Source: Taudactylus pleione
Taxonomy: Eukaryota > Chordata > Amphibia > Anura > Myobatrachidae
Assembly (NCBI GenBank): GCA_031769625.1
Contig: JAUIMM010000113.1
Coordinates: forward strand, 14,914,501 to 14,978,500
Length of the DNA: 64,000 nucleotides
Direction: 5' to 3'
A program made the position numbers and the translations under genes. The notes beneath the pieces were generated by a model, which searched no databases, was not told the origin of the DNA, and saw only the letters and a program-made list of their open reading frames with translations. This document shows positions 1 to 11,017 of the stretch, in pieces (within the stretch, counting starts at the first letter, position 1; each line of letters starts with the position of its first letter).

Positions 1-634
1 CAGCATATAAGAACCAACTCCTTTGTAAATTAGCTGCCAGATTTAATATATAATGAAGCACTGTACATTGAGGGGATCATGATACAAGCAAATTATGTAC
101 ATTGATTTGAAATGAAAGGTAAAGATGGATGAGTATTGGGGAACACAAATATAACATGAAGTAGCTAATAACTATTAGATTAGAGGGATAGCTGGGGGTG
201 GAAAAACTGTGTGTGGCTAATGTAAGACACAGAAGCCTTGTCAGTCACCAATATTAAAGCGATTGGCATTTCTATACAGGTGATGTGGTATGGTTGGTAT
301 GTGGCAAGACTGTGGAAGGTTGATACAGGATAGTGCCGTAACTAGCCAGCACTATGCCAACTTCCGGCCACGCCCCCTGACCTGCTGGCATCAGGCGTAA
401 TTTCAGAGATTTACATGCTAGGTTTAAAGCTTTAAAGGCAAAACCAACCTGGTCTGCCATTTAACTATTGTCCACTTTAAATCTAGTGGCTAAATCGCCT
501 AAATCACATAATACCCATGAATCTTCTTTAACACTGGTCACACCCAAACAGGCCAAGCCATACCTTTGGTCAGATGGGCAAGTAAGCTTGTTAGGTGCCT
601 GAGTGATTATGGTGACAAACACCATTGTATAGTA
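1..634. other. no recognised feature
   Basis: No exon, terminal repeat or tandem array could be supported here. If the coiled-coil gene described below continues to the left, this is intronic sequence of that gene. Confidence 0.4.
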
Positions 635-821
635 CACAGGTTGTCATACTCGTCCTCTGGACCCCAAACAGTGCATGTTTTTCAGGTCTCCTCACAGAAT
701 CACAAGGGAAATAATTAGCTCCACCTGTGTCAGTGAGTAATGACTACACCTGTGCACCTGCTGGGAGACCTGGAAAACGTGAACTGTGTGTTGTCCTGAG
801 GACCGAGTTTGAGAACCATTG
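635..821. repeat. hAT-type MITE, CAGTGGTTCTCAAACTCGG family
   Basis: A 187-bp fold-back element. The right end reads GACCGAGTTTGAGAACCATTG and the left end is its degraded complement (CACAGGTTGTCATACTCGTCC). It is flanked by GTATAGTA (627-634) and GTATAGAA (822-829), an 8-bp target duplication with one mismatch. The duplication length and CAG-type terminus fit the hAT superfamily. A second copy lies at 23204-23412. It contains no coding capacity. Confidence 0.75.
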
Positions 822-1154
822 GTATAGAACATAAGCTGCAAAACCCTGCATTAGACACTCTCCGTAAACAATGCAAAGGTGGAGGAGTCCTTCAATGTGC
901 CAGACATGACCCCTGAAGCCACCCTTCTGCTCTACAGAAGATGGACAGGCAAACTAGTTTGATCAACCTAGGGTGCACGCACACACCCAGCTGTCCAACT
1001 GACAATAATGGGCCCACTGTTTTTATGCAGAACCATTACGCCAGGTCTTATAATCTTAGCGCTCGCCTAGGTTTAAATCTTACTTTGCTGTATACTGAAG
1101 GCTTTATTTAAAATTACAGTTATTAAGAGATGAAAAAAATAAACATATATATTT

Positions 1155-1390
1155 ATATATATATATATATATATATATTATTTTTTTTTAATCTGTATTT
1201 TGCAAGGGCGGAAATCCCGAAACAGTTTCGTATCTGCAATAAGTTACCGTCATCTATTTGCATCTTTTGGAAAGTTCTCTGAGTACCGCCTCTGTGAGTT
1301 ATCTATGGTGGGGCTGCCGTTCCCTGTAGTGAGGGCATCGGAGCAAGGATTTGTGTATTTACACAGTGAGTGCCGGATCACTTGTGCATC

Positions 1391-1430
<40 letters not shown>

Positions 1431-1715
1431 CTAGTTGATCGGCAGCACTCCGGTCAGTCAATAAATAGTCACAACAGCGTTGGTATTACTTCAACATTTC
1501 AGAATTTTACTGCTCCTTCGTCAGGAAACCGCATCATGATGCTGTTTCCTGAGTGCCGCCGATCAACTAGCTATATATTGTTTCAGCTGTATAGCTGTTT
1601 CTAAGGAGGGCACCTGGGGAAGTAATATATGGAAACCATTTGAGTGCCGGAACTTGTGTTGCTATATATATATATCTATATCTATGTTTATATATATATA
1701 TATATATATATTGCC
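1155..1715. repeat. (AT)n microsatellites bracketing short inverted repeats
   Basis: AT tracts lie at about 1155-1179, 1392-1427 and 1664-1712. Between the second and third is an inverted repeat. Its left arm 1423-1450 (TAGAGCTAGTTGATCGGCAG...) pairs with its right arm 1551-1578 (...CGATCAACTAGCTATA), and a smaller palindrome GGAAAC...GTTTCC lies at 1525-1550. The phrase GAGTGCCGG followed by an AT tract occurs near 1368 and 1643 and again at 19640. This suggests one dispersed family linked to AT tracts. Open frames here encode only Tyr-Ile repeats and are not genes. Confidence 0.7.
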
Positions 1716-3125
1716 CAGGGACTGACTATATGCACTGTAATACTCAAACACAATTATAGGACGTGGGGGAATATTTGTTCTAATCAAAATTGTCGTGTAA
1801 TTCTTGATCTGGAACTGACTAAAAAAAATCTCTGGAGAAGCGGTCTTAGGCCTGGAGTGATAGTCCTCCCTATGCTTGAGCACCGTTGCACCCTGGGGGG
1901 AAATGTTGGGTAGCTGCCATTCACAAGAATAAACATTGACAAGTCATGTAATATAGGTTTTGTGCCTGCATAGAAATAGAGTATGTATAATATTGTGTGG
2001 GCAATATTGTTCCTCAATCTGTATGTTTCATGGTTTAGCTCTGCAGGGCTCCACTTTCAAAGTGTTGTGCAATAACAGATTTGAAGATGTATATATTATA
2101 TGCCAGTAGTACCCAGTTGTACTTTCCAGTTATGAGACAATACAGTAAACCATTAAGTATAAAGCTATGTTGAGCCTGTGGACCTTCTTTACTAATCACA
2201 GTGGATGCGCAGTGCAAAACGCCTTTGCGCCTAGATGGTTGCTAAAGATGCACTCTTACATATGGTCTCCTGCCTACAGAGATGCAGCTGCAAACTAGAA
2301 GGGTGTCTAGGTGTGTAGAGAGAGTCCAGGCAGGAATATGTAATATGTAAAGAGTCACTCTGTCCAGTACTCTGATTGTCACATCTGACCCTCTACCATT
2401 TTGCAGACACCTTTTAAATCAAATACACAATTCTCCTTTTCTGGTAAGAAGACAGCAGACTTGCCTTTATTACAAGTGACAGCTTTGTGCTTTTGACTTT
2501 TGCTTCATATTCGGCACAGGGAACCTAGAAATGTGCTAGAGAAACATTTGGGGTACACAAAATGTGACCCAAGAAATACACTTGATCTTCACTAGCTCAG
2601 AGCTGGTGCAAAATTCAAGTCCTACAGAGTAAAACTGGCTGTGCCCCTCTCTACGCACAGTAAGTAACGTTACTATAAATCCTCCTCTATACTTCCTTAT
2701 CTCAAATTGCAATCTTATATTTTCACTGTTCTGCAAATCTTGCTGCACCGTTGTGTCTACTCTGTACTGTGCAAGAAATAATCTCACTACGTCCAACTCC
2801 TCCCATCACCACCATCTGGCTCCACAAACCCAGGCACTTTAAAAGAAGTCTAGGTGAATCCACATATATCAAGGCTAAGAGGAGCTTGTGCTGCCCCTCT
2901 GTCATTTTGTGTATTGTAAATAATATATATTTTTTAATTTGTTTACCCACTTAACTGGCTAAATTTTTTCCCAAAATTCGCTCAAAAATTGTTGATTTAT
3001 TTAAGATTGAATTTGGTCAAGAACATATACATACATTAATATTGATTTTTAATATCGATCAGAAAATATAACATCGATGATCGGACCATCACAAGGTTGC
3101 CTTTCCCCGGCAGCTGCTTCTCTGA
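1716..3125. other. no recognised feature (intronic or upstream DNA)
   Basis: AT-rich sequence with only short, low-complexity open frames. No splice-flanked coding block, transposon terminus or RNA gene was identified. An earlier exon of the coiled-coil gene could be hidden here, but none was convincing. Confidence 0.4.
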
Positions 3126-3160
3126 GGGCCTGATTCAGAGGTGGACGCTCTTCCGATGTT
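3126..3160 (+). repeat. solo left end of a GGGCCTGATTCAGAG element
   Basis: GGGCCTGATTCAGAGGTGGACGCTC matches the left terminus of the Harbinger-like family described at 19910, 35320, 39308 and 52274. No matching right terminus was found, so the copy is truncated or decayed. Confidence 0.5.
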
Positions 3161-3693
3161 CCCTCAGTTGAGCGATCTTTTGCTGGTGCGCATGTGCAAA
3201 AAGTCCAGAAATCCCTTACTATGCATTCACGAACCCGTTTCCTATGCCATTAGCAATTGCGTACAGTATTGCTACTTTAGGCTGAGATTCGCATTTGCAT
3301 ATTCCCCTCTCATTTCCCTATTATCTCTGTCACCCCTTCAAATCCCTCTGTTTCTGATCTCTGTCCCCCCTCCGCCCATCGGCACTGACAGCGCCGGCTG
3401 GAGTAGAAGTGTCTAGCAGGCAGCCAGTGAGAGCTGTAAGTGGATGGAGGGAGTGGGGCCTTCCTGCAGTTCTCTACTGAGTCTATGCAAGACTGACAAT
3501 AGCAGCATTATATAATAGATCCTCAGTCTATAGCCTGTAGACAAAATTAAGCAAAACCATTTTTAATTAACCTTTGTTAGTGGCCCTTTAATGTCATACT
3601 ACTGAAGTCTGTGATACAATTATAATAAACAATAGCTGTGTTTAGATGTGTCAGTGTGCTCTGTATTTATAGTTCCTATTATTTTATGACCAG

Positions 3694-3848
3694 CTTCAGA
3701 CACAAAAGAAGCAACATGAAGCTGTGGAGACACAACTGGCAGAGAAGCGGTCGGAATGCCTAATGATACAAACCGCGATACATCAGCTAGAGGAACAATA
3801 TGTCGCCACTGCACAGTCTGTTCAGGAGCGGATTGTGACCGAGCTTCG
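3694..3848 (+). CDS. coiled-coil protein, internal exon (first of five seen)
   Basis: Candidate exon of a plus-strand gene. A pyrimidine-rich tract ends in ACCAG before 3694, and the exon ends at GAG CTT CG|GTATGT, a strong donor. It encodes 51 residues starting LQTQKKQHEAVETQLAEK and ending ERIVTEL, plus two bases of an Arg codon. The charged Glu/Lys/Gln-rich sequence with spaced Leu/Ile is typical of a coiled coil. The split codon is completed exactly by the first base of the next exon (5712), which strongly supports the pair. An alternative acceptor after CTTCAG (3699) is possible. The family is not recognised; earlier exons must lie to the left of 3694, probably outside the window. Confidence 0.8.
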
Positions 3849-4915
3849 GTATGTACATTGCAAATGGGACCTTATAATGATGCTAAATAGGCTCCGTCTT
3901 GATCCTGATACTGTGTATTATAGTGTGGCTGGAAGCACTAATGACCGAAATTGCAGCTACTGTCAAAGTACACACTTCAGATTGTGTACATGAATATACT
4001 GCCTTGTTTTTCACCTTTTTTTTTCTTTCTTTGTTTTTTTTGGCATCCCAGATAAGCAAGCCCCAGTTTTCACTGAGCGATAACCTCAATGTCCAATAAA
4101 TGGCCAAACTGGATGAGTACCAGCTGTTCGCCACTTGGGCCAAGTAACTAAATATTTTCTGTCTACACTGAGGCTTGTTAGTGCGCACCAATAGGCCAAT
4201 AGCGATCATCTTCTGTCCACATTTGCCAACATGATAAATAATGATCCTGTCTCTTTAGGTTGTATTATTAATTATCCAGCATAATGGTTGCTTTAAGGCC
4301 AAGCTATACTAGTTTTTAATAGATTTAATACAGTTAAATAAAAAATAATTAAAAAAAAAAAACCCTTAATGATGGTGTAAAAATTCCATAAAATTTCCCG
4401 ATTGGGGGGGTCGTAGGTCATGACCATTAAGCATTTATATGTGCAGAATTGTGCCACATTTTATTGTGAACAATCATTGCAATAAATGTCACAACTTAGC
4501 ACATTTGGCTCTACCCCTCTTACTACTAGTATATAGCTTATTTGGTCATTATTTATGTTCTTTTCTGACAGTATTAAGACATTTTTGGCTTTTTTTTCTC
4601 CAATTCCATACATGTGTTTATGAGCATTGATGTCTATATGTCCGTGTATTAGTACCATATATAGAGATGCAAAGGGACAGTTTAAAATATGAGGCAATGT
4701 AAGTTTCACCTTAATTTACTCAGCTATCAACCCTGTGGCCACCTGGAAAAACTGCCTGCAAAATGTGTTCAATATTATTGATATATAGTTTAAGTTTATA
4801 ATTTTTTTAAAGATAAATGCTCACATTATTAATGGTATGGTGCATCATCTGTCTTATCCCTTAGATCCACTCAGTCTGCATAGTTTTCTCACTTGTCATT
4901 TTGGTGTGCGTAAAT

Positions 4916-4991
4916 TAGAGATGAGCGGAACAGGGCAAAACATCCTCTTTCACGCACAAAGATGACGTTTTACCTCGAACCGCTCATCTTA
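4916..4991. repeat. 76-bp hAT MITE with perfect 8-bp target duplication
   Basis: The termini are TAGAGATGAGCGGAAC and the complementary GAACCGCTCATCTTA. Perfect direct repeats GCGTAAAT flank it at 4908-4915 and 4992-4999. The 8-bp duplication and TAGAGATG-type terminus are characteristic of hAT elements. The terminus resembles the left end of the hAT transposase remnant at 46593 (TAGAGAAGAGCGG). Confidence 0.9.
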
Positions 4992-5291
4992 GCGTAAATA
5001 TAGTTGCACATTTCCGTAATTACAGGTCTGTAATTAATCTCTAGTTTTTTACTTTGTTGTCATTTTACTGTGTTGATGATGAAAAGCAAAGAGATCCCCA
5101 GAGATCCAGGCAGTGTGATTGAAAGGCTTTTGTGGGAGGTAACGGGAAGTGGCAGGAAAGAACGCAGAAGTGTCGCAACCGTTTTTGGGGGGCGTGTTAC
5201 AGCCTGCATCTGCGATCCTGCATGCAGTGAAAATGGCTCTGGTGTCTCAGTTCCTGCGCCCATTTTGAGTAGCCATAGGGTTACTTAGAAC

Positions 5292-5507
5292 TAGGGATGT
5301 GCAGGCTTGGATTATTTCGGATTTTCCCGCCAAATTCAGATTTTTTTCCCGCCAAAAATCGGGTCTCAGAAAGGGGCAAAACGTCATCTTTCATGGACAA
5401 ACATCATAATTCCAGGACAAAAGTCCATGAAAGATGACGTTTTGCTTCTTTCTGAGACCCGATTGTTGGCGGGAAAAACTGAACTAATCCGAGCTTGCAC
5501 ATCCCTA
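5292..5507. repeat. hAT fold-back MITE with perfect 8-bp target duplication
   Basis: A 216-bp near-palindrome. The left terminus TAGGGATGTGCAGGCTTGGA pairs with TCCGAGCTTGCACATCCCTA, and internal blocks such as CAAAACGTCATCTTTCATGG and CCATGAAAGATGACGTTTTG also pair. CTTAGAAC occurs directly before (5284-5291) and after (5508-5515). The RNA would form one long hairpin. There is no protein. Confidence 0.92.
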
Positions 5508-5711
5508 CTTAGAACGGCAATAATCAAATGACCTGCGACAGATGGTGCGTCTTTGTACGCATGGATTTGCAAAGCCGCAGTTGAGCATCTTTATACATTC
5601 CTCAGCATCTGCGACATTTGCATATTTGTGCACAGAAGCTGCGATGGCGTTAGCGTAATCTCTGAATTTACTACTATAGCTGCTTCACTTTTTTTTTTCT
5701 TTTGCTTATAG

Positions 5712-5874
5712 CAAAGAGGCAGAAAAGTTGAGATATCAACTGAAAGAAAAACAGCTGTCAGCAGATGAAGATAATTATATGAGGAACAAACTGGCGGAAG
5801 ACAGTGGACGCCTCACCAAAGAAAATGGCCACTTGCAGAGCCATGTACTGGAAGCCACTAAACAGCTGGAAGAG
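5712..5874 (+). CDS. coiled-coil protein, internal exon
   Basis: The acceptor is TTGCTTATAG|C, and the first base completes the Arg codon split from the exon ending at 3848. It then encodes 54 residues from KEAEKLRYQLKEKQLSADE to LEATKQLEE and ends at GAG|GTGACA (phase 0). Leu, Ile and Val recur at heptad-like spacing among Glu, Lys and Gln, as in a long coiled coil. The phase match with the exons on both sides is the main evidence for a real exon. No catalytic or named domain is visible. Confidence 0.85.
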
Positions 5875-6023
5875 GTGACAACAAAAGGCTTTCCTTTATA
5901 TGGGTTCCATAAAAACACAAATTAACAAGGAAGTTTAAAAAAAAAAAAAAAAAAAAGCTAGCGTATTTTGGGATTGAAAAGCATAATACAACTTTTAAAG
6001 GCAGCTGGTTCTACAAAAAAAAA

Positions 6024-6272
6024 GGGCCTGATTTAGAGATAGACGGAATTACAGAGCCACACACAAGCGACCGAGGTCACAGCTGGGAACACCTTTGACC
6101 CTTTGACCAAGCTGCGGTAGCTTGCAAGGTCAGGAAATCTGCGTCCCCCGGCGCAGACCCTGGCCTCTTCCCTCCCACAAAACGGGAACGACACCCCCCG
6201 TTTTTTCGGGAACGCTGCCCAGGAACTCCCCCGCTCCACCACCCAAACGCCGCACATCTCTGAATCAGGCCC
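6024..6272. repeat. GGGCCTGATT(C/T)AGAG palindromic element, short member
   Basis: A 249-bp element. GGGCCTGATTTAGAGAT at the left pairs with ATCTCTGAATCAGGCCC at the right. It is flanked by AAA and AAT, compatible with a decayed 3-bp target duplication. It shares its termini with the ~600-bp Harbinger-like elements of this window but not their interior. It lies in the intron between the exons ending at 5874 and starting at 10197. Confidence 0.75.
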
Positions 6273-7057
6273 AATATCCTAGTTACTCTAAGCACCTCAT
6301 GGACAGAACTGTCTCCGCACTACAGTCCAAATCATGTCAGGTTTATTGAATTTGTTTGTTACATACAATTTTTCTGCATTTTGAGACTTCTCTTCAATAA
6401 TTATTAATTTACAAAGTAAGAAAATTAGAATGTAGATGTGTTTTCAGATGTTTTGTCATTAAATGTTTTGTGAATTTTTCCTTCCAGAAAAAAGTTGAAC
6501 TCTAAACATAAAAGTTTGTTGCCAGCTAGAAAATAATGAATTGTTTACATGGTTTTGTGCCTTTCCTTTACAGTTGGTGGTTCACGTTTTGATGGCCGTG
6601 ATTTACTTATCTTGTTTTGGGTGTTCCACTAATCAGGCTAGGTATCCTATACTATTGCTAATTAACTCCACCCTAGAGATTGTCCTTCACATTCCACTCA
6701 CTACAACTACAAGACACGTCTATTTACATAAGAACCAGCTAGAGTCCACTCTGCCTCCCAGGGATGTGAAGATTGGACAATGCAGTTTTAAATCTATTAA
6801 TGAAAATGTTAGTTTACAGCTTTTGTGTTAATTACTAAACAGAAGGAATCAGTGGTGATTGGTGAAAATTAATATATAAATGTACATAATCAATATAAAT
6901 ACATATGATAGCTGATGTCTTTTCTTTTTCACCTGTTTTATGTATCTTACACCAAAAGTGATCTGCATTCATAATGGTTCTTTAGACTGCAGGTAACTGC
7001 ACCAACCTAAATAACAATTATATTTGTATTAAACAATTCCTATTTATCGTTGTTTTA
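6273..7057. other. no recognised feature (intronic)
   Basis: AT-rich intronic sequence of the coiled-coil gene. No terminal repeats or coding block could be supported. Confidence 0.4.
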
Positions 7058-7234
7058 GGCTTACCCACTTTGGCAAAAGTAACTATTGCCCGCTTCTGGT
7101 GTGCTCCAGATCCTCCCGAATTACACAAGTGGCGGGCCCTGGTCAATGATACCATTAACCATGAACGTTATGTTTATACTAGTCGTTAGGCCCTTTCTAA
7201 ATTCCACAAGTTATGGGGATATGATATTTTGTAA
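7058..7234 (+). pseudogene. L1-like LINE ORF2 C-terminal remnant
   Basis: The plus frame from GGC at 7058 reads through LAKVTIARFWCAPDPPELHKW and NDTINHERYVYTSR, then an in-frame TAG (7188-7190), then ALSKFHKLWGYDIL and TAA (7232-7234). The spacing of RFW, a Pro pair, KW, a Glu-rich helix and a final KFHKLWG matches the C-terminal tail of L1/Tx1-type ORF2 proteins. An AT-rich stretch follows, as in a LINE 3'UTR. Only this short 5'-truncated tail remains, so it is not functional. The call rests on motif memory. Confidence 0.6.
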
Positions 7235-7825
7235 TTTAATTATGTAAATTTTTTTATTGGCAACACTTGTGTTTTTTTTTTTCTTTGCAAATTTATCTGT
7301 ATTTATTTATTTTTTGTGTTTGTTTTTGTTTATAACATGTAAATGTTCAATCTAAAATGACGTGATTAAAAATAATTTTACAAATATATGATACAAGGGT
7401 ATGCAGTCATAATGCAGACATTTAGAATGTAGACATGGACAAAATGATGACAGTAAAATTAGACATTGTGAACGTTGACAGGCACAGTGTTGACAGTTCA
7501 TTTTAGTGTTAGGGCTAAGCTGAGTTAGGGCTCAAATCAGCTGAAGTGTTACCCCAAGTAGCGGGAGCTGTGTGCGTCATTAAAGGGTGTATTTAAGAGA
7601 AAATAAATCTATACTAAAAAACTAGATATTTGTGAAGTCACATTTTTGTACCAGGCTTCGTGAGCATTGCCTGTGGGTCGCTGCTTGGTCATCTATGCTC
7701 AAAACAGTACACCAGTGATTCCCAAGTAGTGTATCAAAGAAATATGTGTTTACTATAATAAATACTACTACTAATAATAATGATGATGTTAGTGATATAG
7801 CATCATTCTCCCAATAGGATTAAAA

Positions 7826-8135
7826 GGGGGGAATTCAATTAGCCCCAATAAATCAGGGGAGAAAGAGGGAGGTATCCTCGGGCTTAATTGCCTGAGGCTT
7901 TTCAATCAGGCTCCCTTTATCTCCCGAAACCTTCATTCCCTTTAAATGTACGGGTTAACGTTAAAAGTTCACAGATTCAGGCGTTAAGTGGCTGTTTAAC
8001 AGCACACTTATTGGGGGTTTCCTTTCGGGTCTCATGAGAGACCCGAAAAGAGATCCCCGTTAAGTGGGGCTAATTAAATAGCCCCCGATGATCAATTAGC
8101 CGCCGTAAATTACCATGGCTAATTAAATCTCCCCC
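7826..8135. repeat. fold-back element with GGGGGGAATTCAATTAG termini
   Basis: The left GGGGGGAATTCAATTAGCCC pairs with GGCTAATTAAATCTCCCCC at the right. AAA occurs on both sides (7823-7825 and 8136-8138), a possible 3-bp duplication. Internal blocks also pair: CCTTTCGGGTCTC with GAGACCCGAAAAG near 8025-8050. A related terminus (GGGGTGTGATCCAATTAGC) occurs at 9179. Confidence 0.65.
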
Positions 8136-8263
8136 AAAGTGCTTTATATTTGCATTTAAAATACAAAATAATAAACCACTGGAAAAAGATTTTTATATAT
8201 ACTTATAATGGTGCATGACTCTAGTTTTTTATGGTGCTTGTGCATGACTCTGAATAACTAACT

Positions 8264-8699
8264 AATTCAGAGATGTATACAAACCACGATGGTTTCTGTA
8301 CATCTCCGATGTTTGTCAATCTGTGCAAGTGCAGATCACTGTCTGCAATGACTGTTGCAGTGCCTTTCAAGCCACCTGGGGCTGGGAAGGGGCGGCGATA
8401 ACCAGTGTCGCAAAAAATGGGGCTGTCTGCCCTGTTTTCTGGGCGTGGTTCGACCAGTGGCTGCATCCTTGGACACACATATTTACTGGCCCAGGCATGG
8501 GAAAACACCGGCCATCCCGAGTAACATAAACATAAGGGTCGCTCAAATTACTGATGGTCTCACGGATGATCCGATGCTGCATCTTCGGAAGCAACAGCAA
8601 ATCAGATAAGCCAGCATTAGGCATCTATTTACACTAGACGCCTCTGGCAGCATTAGCATATTTTAGCACTGTAGCTACTGTGTCCTCTGAATCAGGCCC
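8264..8699. repeat. degraded GGGCCTGATTCAGAG element
   Basis: The right end CCTCTGAATCAGGCCC at 8684-8699 is intact, but the left end is reduced to AATTCAGAGATG near 8264. The interior shares the GCATTAGCATATTTTAGC phrase with the copies near 43855 and 22380. It is a non-coding Harbinger-like derivative. Confidence 0.6.
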
Positions 8700-8760
8700 T
8701 AAAAGGTTCATTAAACGCTGTGTTACAACGCCGCAAAGTTTGGAGGCCATTACTGTATGG

Positions 8761-8905
8761 GATGCGGTTAATATCCCGATAATTGGGATGCCGACTGCCG
8801 GAATCCCGATGGCCGGGAGAACACCCGGCGCCGGAATCCCAACATAACTCTGGATGCCGACACCGGAATCCCGACAGCCGGCATCCCGATCGTAAGGAGA
8901 CCAGG
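8761..8905. repeat. ATCCCGAC-rich dispersed repeat, core only
   Basis: Repeated phrases such as GGAATCCCGAC, GCATCCCGATC and GCCGGAATCCC match the blocks at 24463-24940, 29698-29942, 33885-33965 and 50985-51200. The telomere-like CCTAACC part seen in other copies is missing here. Confidence 0.6.
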
Positions 8906-9135
8906 GCAAGGTAAATATTAGCCATGGGAGGGGGAGGGAAGGGGTATTGTATTGACCTCTGTAATTTTCAGATTTTGTTTTCCAACTGTCCTATTTGAAC
9001 AAATTCATATAACGTGTACAAATATACACAGAAAAAAATAATAATTGAGTCTGTTATGTATCCAAAACAGTCTTTCTGTATAGATTTAATTCAATGTGTT
9101 TATATCTAGATTCCACCATTAAATTCAGGGGCAGT

Positions 9136-9710
9136 GTCATGATGTGATAAGGGGAATGGAGACAAGCAGAAAGTCATAGGGGTGTGATCCAATTAGCCGC
9201 GAAGGGTGCGAGTTGCCGTTGAAATGGCAGCAACGGACCGGCACCTCTCACCCTTTGCAGCCCGCTCTGAGCACTAATTTGTGGAATTTTGCTCGCAGCC
9301 CGAACAAAATTCTGCGAATCCAGGCTGCCGTAAAGTGCGGCCATTGCTACGATGACTCTCGCCGGCGAGCTTGCGGCTAATAGGATCGACCCCATAGACT
9401 GAGGGTTAGTCAGTAGAAGGAACAGGGTCCCCCAGCAGCAGAGAGTATATCAGGAGATGAGTGATGTGTTAGTGAGGAAAGGCCTGCATGTGACAGGGGC
9501 TGTGACATGATGTGATGAAGGCAATAGAGACAAGAAGAAAGTCATAGACTGAGGGTCAGTTAGTGGGAGGAGCAGGGTCCCCCAGCAGCACAGAGTATAA
9601 CAGGAGATGACAGATGTGTGATTTAGTACAGGCCTGCATGTGACAGTGGCAGTGGTATGATGTAATAAAGGGAATGGAGACAAGTAGGAAGTCATAGACT
9701 GAGAGAAAAG
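9136..9710. repeat. tandem array of ~150-bp units interrupted by an insertion
   Basis: The phrase (T/A)CATGATGTGATAA..GGGAATGGAGACAAG..GAAGTCATAGACTGAG starts at about 9137, 9508 and 9656. Units two and three are about 150 bp apart. Unit one is longer because a fold-back element (9179-9393) is inserted inside GTCATAGACTGAG. The units carry CAGGGTCCCCCAGCAGCA and CAGGCCTGCATGTGACAG. No coding function is apparent. Confidence 0.75.
9179..9393. repeat. Harbinger-like MITE inserted in the 150-bp tandem array
   Basis: GGGGTGTGATCCAATTAGCCGC at the left pairs with GCGGCTAATAGGATCGACCCC at the right. ATA flanks both sides (9176-9178 and 9394-9396). The uninterrupted target, GTCATAGACTGAGG, is present in the neighbouring tandem units at about 9542 and 9692. 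The 3-bp duplication is therefore demonstrated by an empty site in the same array. Confidence 0.82.
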
Positions 9711-10196
9711 TTGGCACGAGCAGTGTCCCCAGAGGTGCCTGTTAAATTGATGTGGGAAGATTATGGTGTCACACACCCTTATATGAAAAAAACTCTGACA
9801 TCAAACTTGCTGTTGCATAACCAGCACAAGGACTGTGCATCCTAGGTATGAGAGTAACTTGCTATAGTTGTTTAACCCACAAAAACACACTTGTACATAT
9901 ACTGTAGATGCTGTACATACAACCAACATGGAACACATCTGAAAAAAATCTGGAAAACCCAAGTTAATAAGGAATGTATGTGAGAGATATATAGCTGCTG
10001 TATAGGGAAGTCTTTGCCAGAGAGACAAGACTATATCTAATACCAGCTGGGATTGGGGAAGCTTTAATAGTTAATAGTCTTCCTCCATTTAGTAAATAGA
10101 GCACTTTGTGTCTTATTACATGCTGTTATGTATACTCCTGCTTTGATAGACATTGTAACATTTACATTTGACATCCATGTGTATGTATTCCTACAG

Positions 10197-10355
10197 GAGC
10201 AGTGGCTGAGAGACAAGGAGAGCTTAAACCGAGCAAAAAGAGTTTCTGAGCTAACATCGGGGACAGAAAAGAAGAGACACCTAGAACTGACATTGTCGCA
10301 CTGGAGACGGCTTGTGCAGGATGAGAAGGAGAAAGTTGCTGCAGCACAGGAAATG
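10197..10355 (+). CDS. coiled-coil protein, internal exon
   Basis: The acceptor TGTATTCCTACAG precedes GAG at 10197 in phase 0, matching the phase-0 donor at 5874. It encodes EQWLRDKESLNRAKRVSEL through VAAAQEM, 53 residues. The donor placed at ATG|GTGGAG (10356) is not a strong consensus. It was chosen because it keeps phase 0 with the next exon (16249) and precedes a stop-containing tail. The sequence is again Glu/Lys/Arg-rich with heptad leucines; HLELTLSHWRRLVQDEKEK is the most distinctive segment. If the donor is wrong, the 3' end could shift by a few codons. Confidence 0.75.
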
Positions 10356-10602
10356 GTGGAGTTGTTCTACCTCCACTAAAATGCATAACTGTCAGCATTT
10401 TAAAATAGTTTCCAGGGCCACCAGCTGCCCATGATGCCATGTGTACTAAATTAGAGTATATCCAATTTATTTGCATTTTTATTTATCCTCTGCAATAAAT
10501 ATGAGCTTTTAAAGCCCAGAGAATAATGAATAAATTGTAACAGGGCAGTTTGTTAATACAGAAAAATAGAGACACTTCCAGGGACAAATCTTTTAAGACT
10601 CT

Positions 10603-10901
10603 GGGCCTGATTCAGAGTTGGGAATAGAGAGAGATCTCTCTCAACTGATCATCTTGGTGAAACCATGCTGCACTGCAGGTGGGGCAGATTTATAATGTGC
10701 AGGGAGATTTAGATTTGGGAGGGAGGTGTCCAAACTGACATCTAAATGGTAGAGTAATAATAAAGCTGTGCAGTATTTGTGGGCTACATGTAAAAGCAGT
10801 CAGAAAATTATCGATTTACACCCCTTGCATTGCAATATGGTTTGTCCAGGTATACAGCTAAGTGCTATTTCTCACTCTATTCCCAACTCTGTATCAGGCC
10901 C
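10603..10901. repeat. GGGCCTGATTCAGAG palindromic element
   Basis: The left terminus GGGCCTGATTCAGAGTTGGG pairs with CCCAACTCTGTATCAGGCCC at the right, extended by GAATAGAGAGAG against CTCACTCTATTC. The flanking triplets TCT and TGA do not match, so the target duplication has decayed. It is 299 bp and non-coding. Confidence 0.75.
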
Positions 10902-11017
10902 TGAGACTGTTCCTGGAAATTAGGGGCAGTTGGCAGCTATGAAAATGTTTATGTATTAGACTAAGGACTACAAAATACAGGACGAGAATTGCAGAGCACC
11001 CTAAAGAAACACTAGTG

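Larger units (their letters stand above)
3849..5711 (+). other. intron of the coiled-coil gene
   Basis: A phase-2 intron of 1863 bp with GTATGT at the donor and a T-rich tract ending TTGCTTATAG at the acceptor. It contains two small hAT MITEs (4916-4991 and 5292-5507), annotated separately. Nothing else was recognised. Confidence 0.75.

Noticed and set aside
1200..1913. Open frames with YIYIYI runs
   Set aside because: They are (AT)n microsatellite translations.
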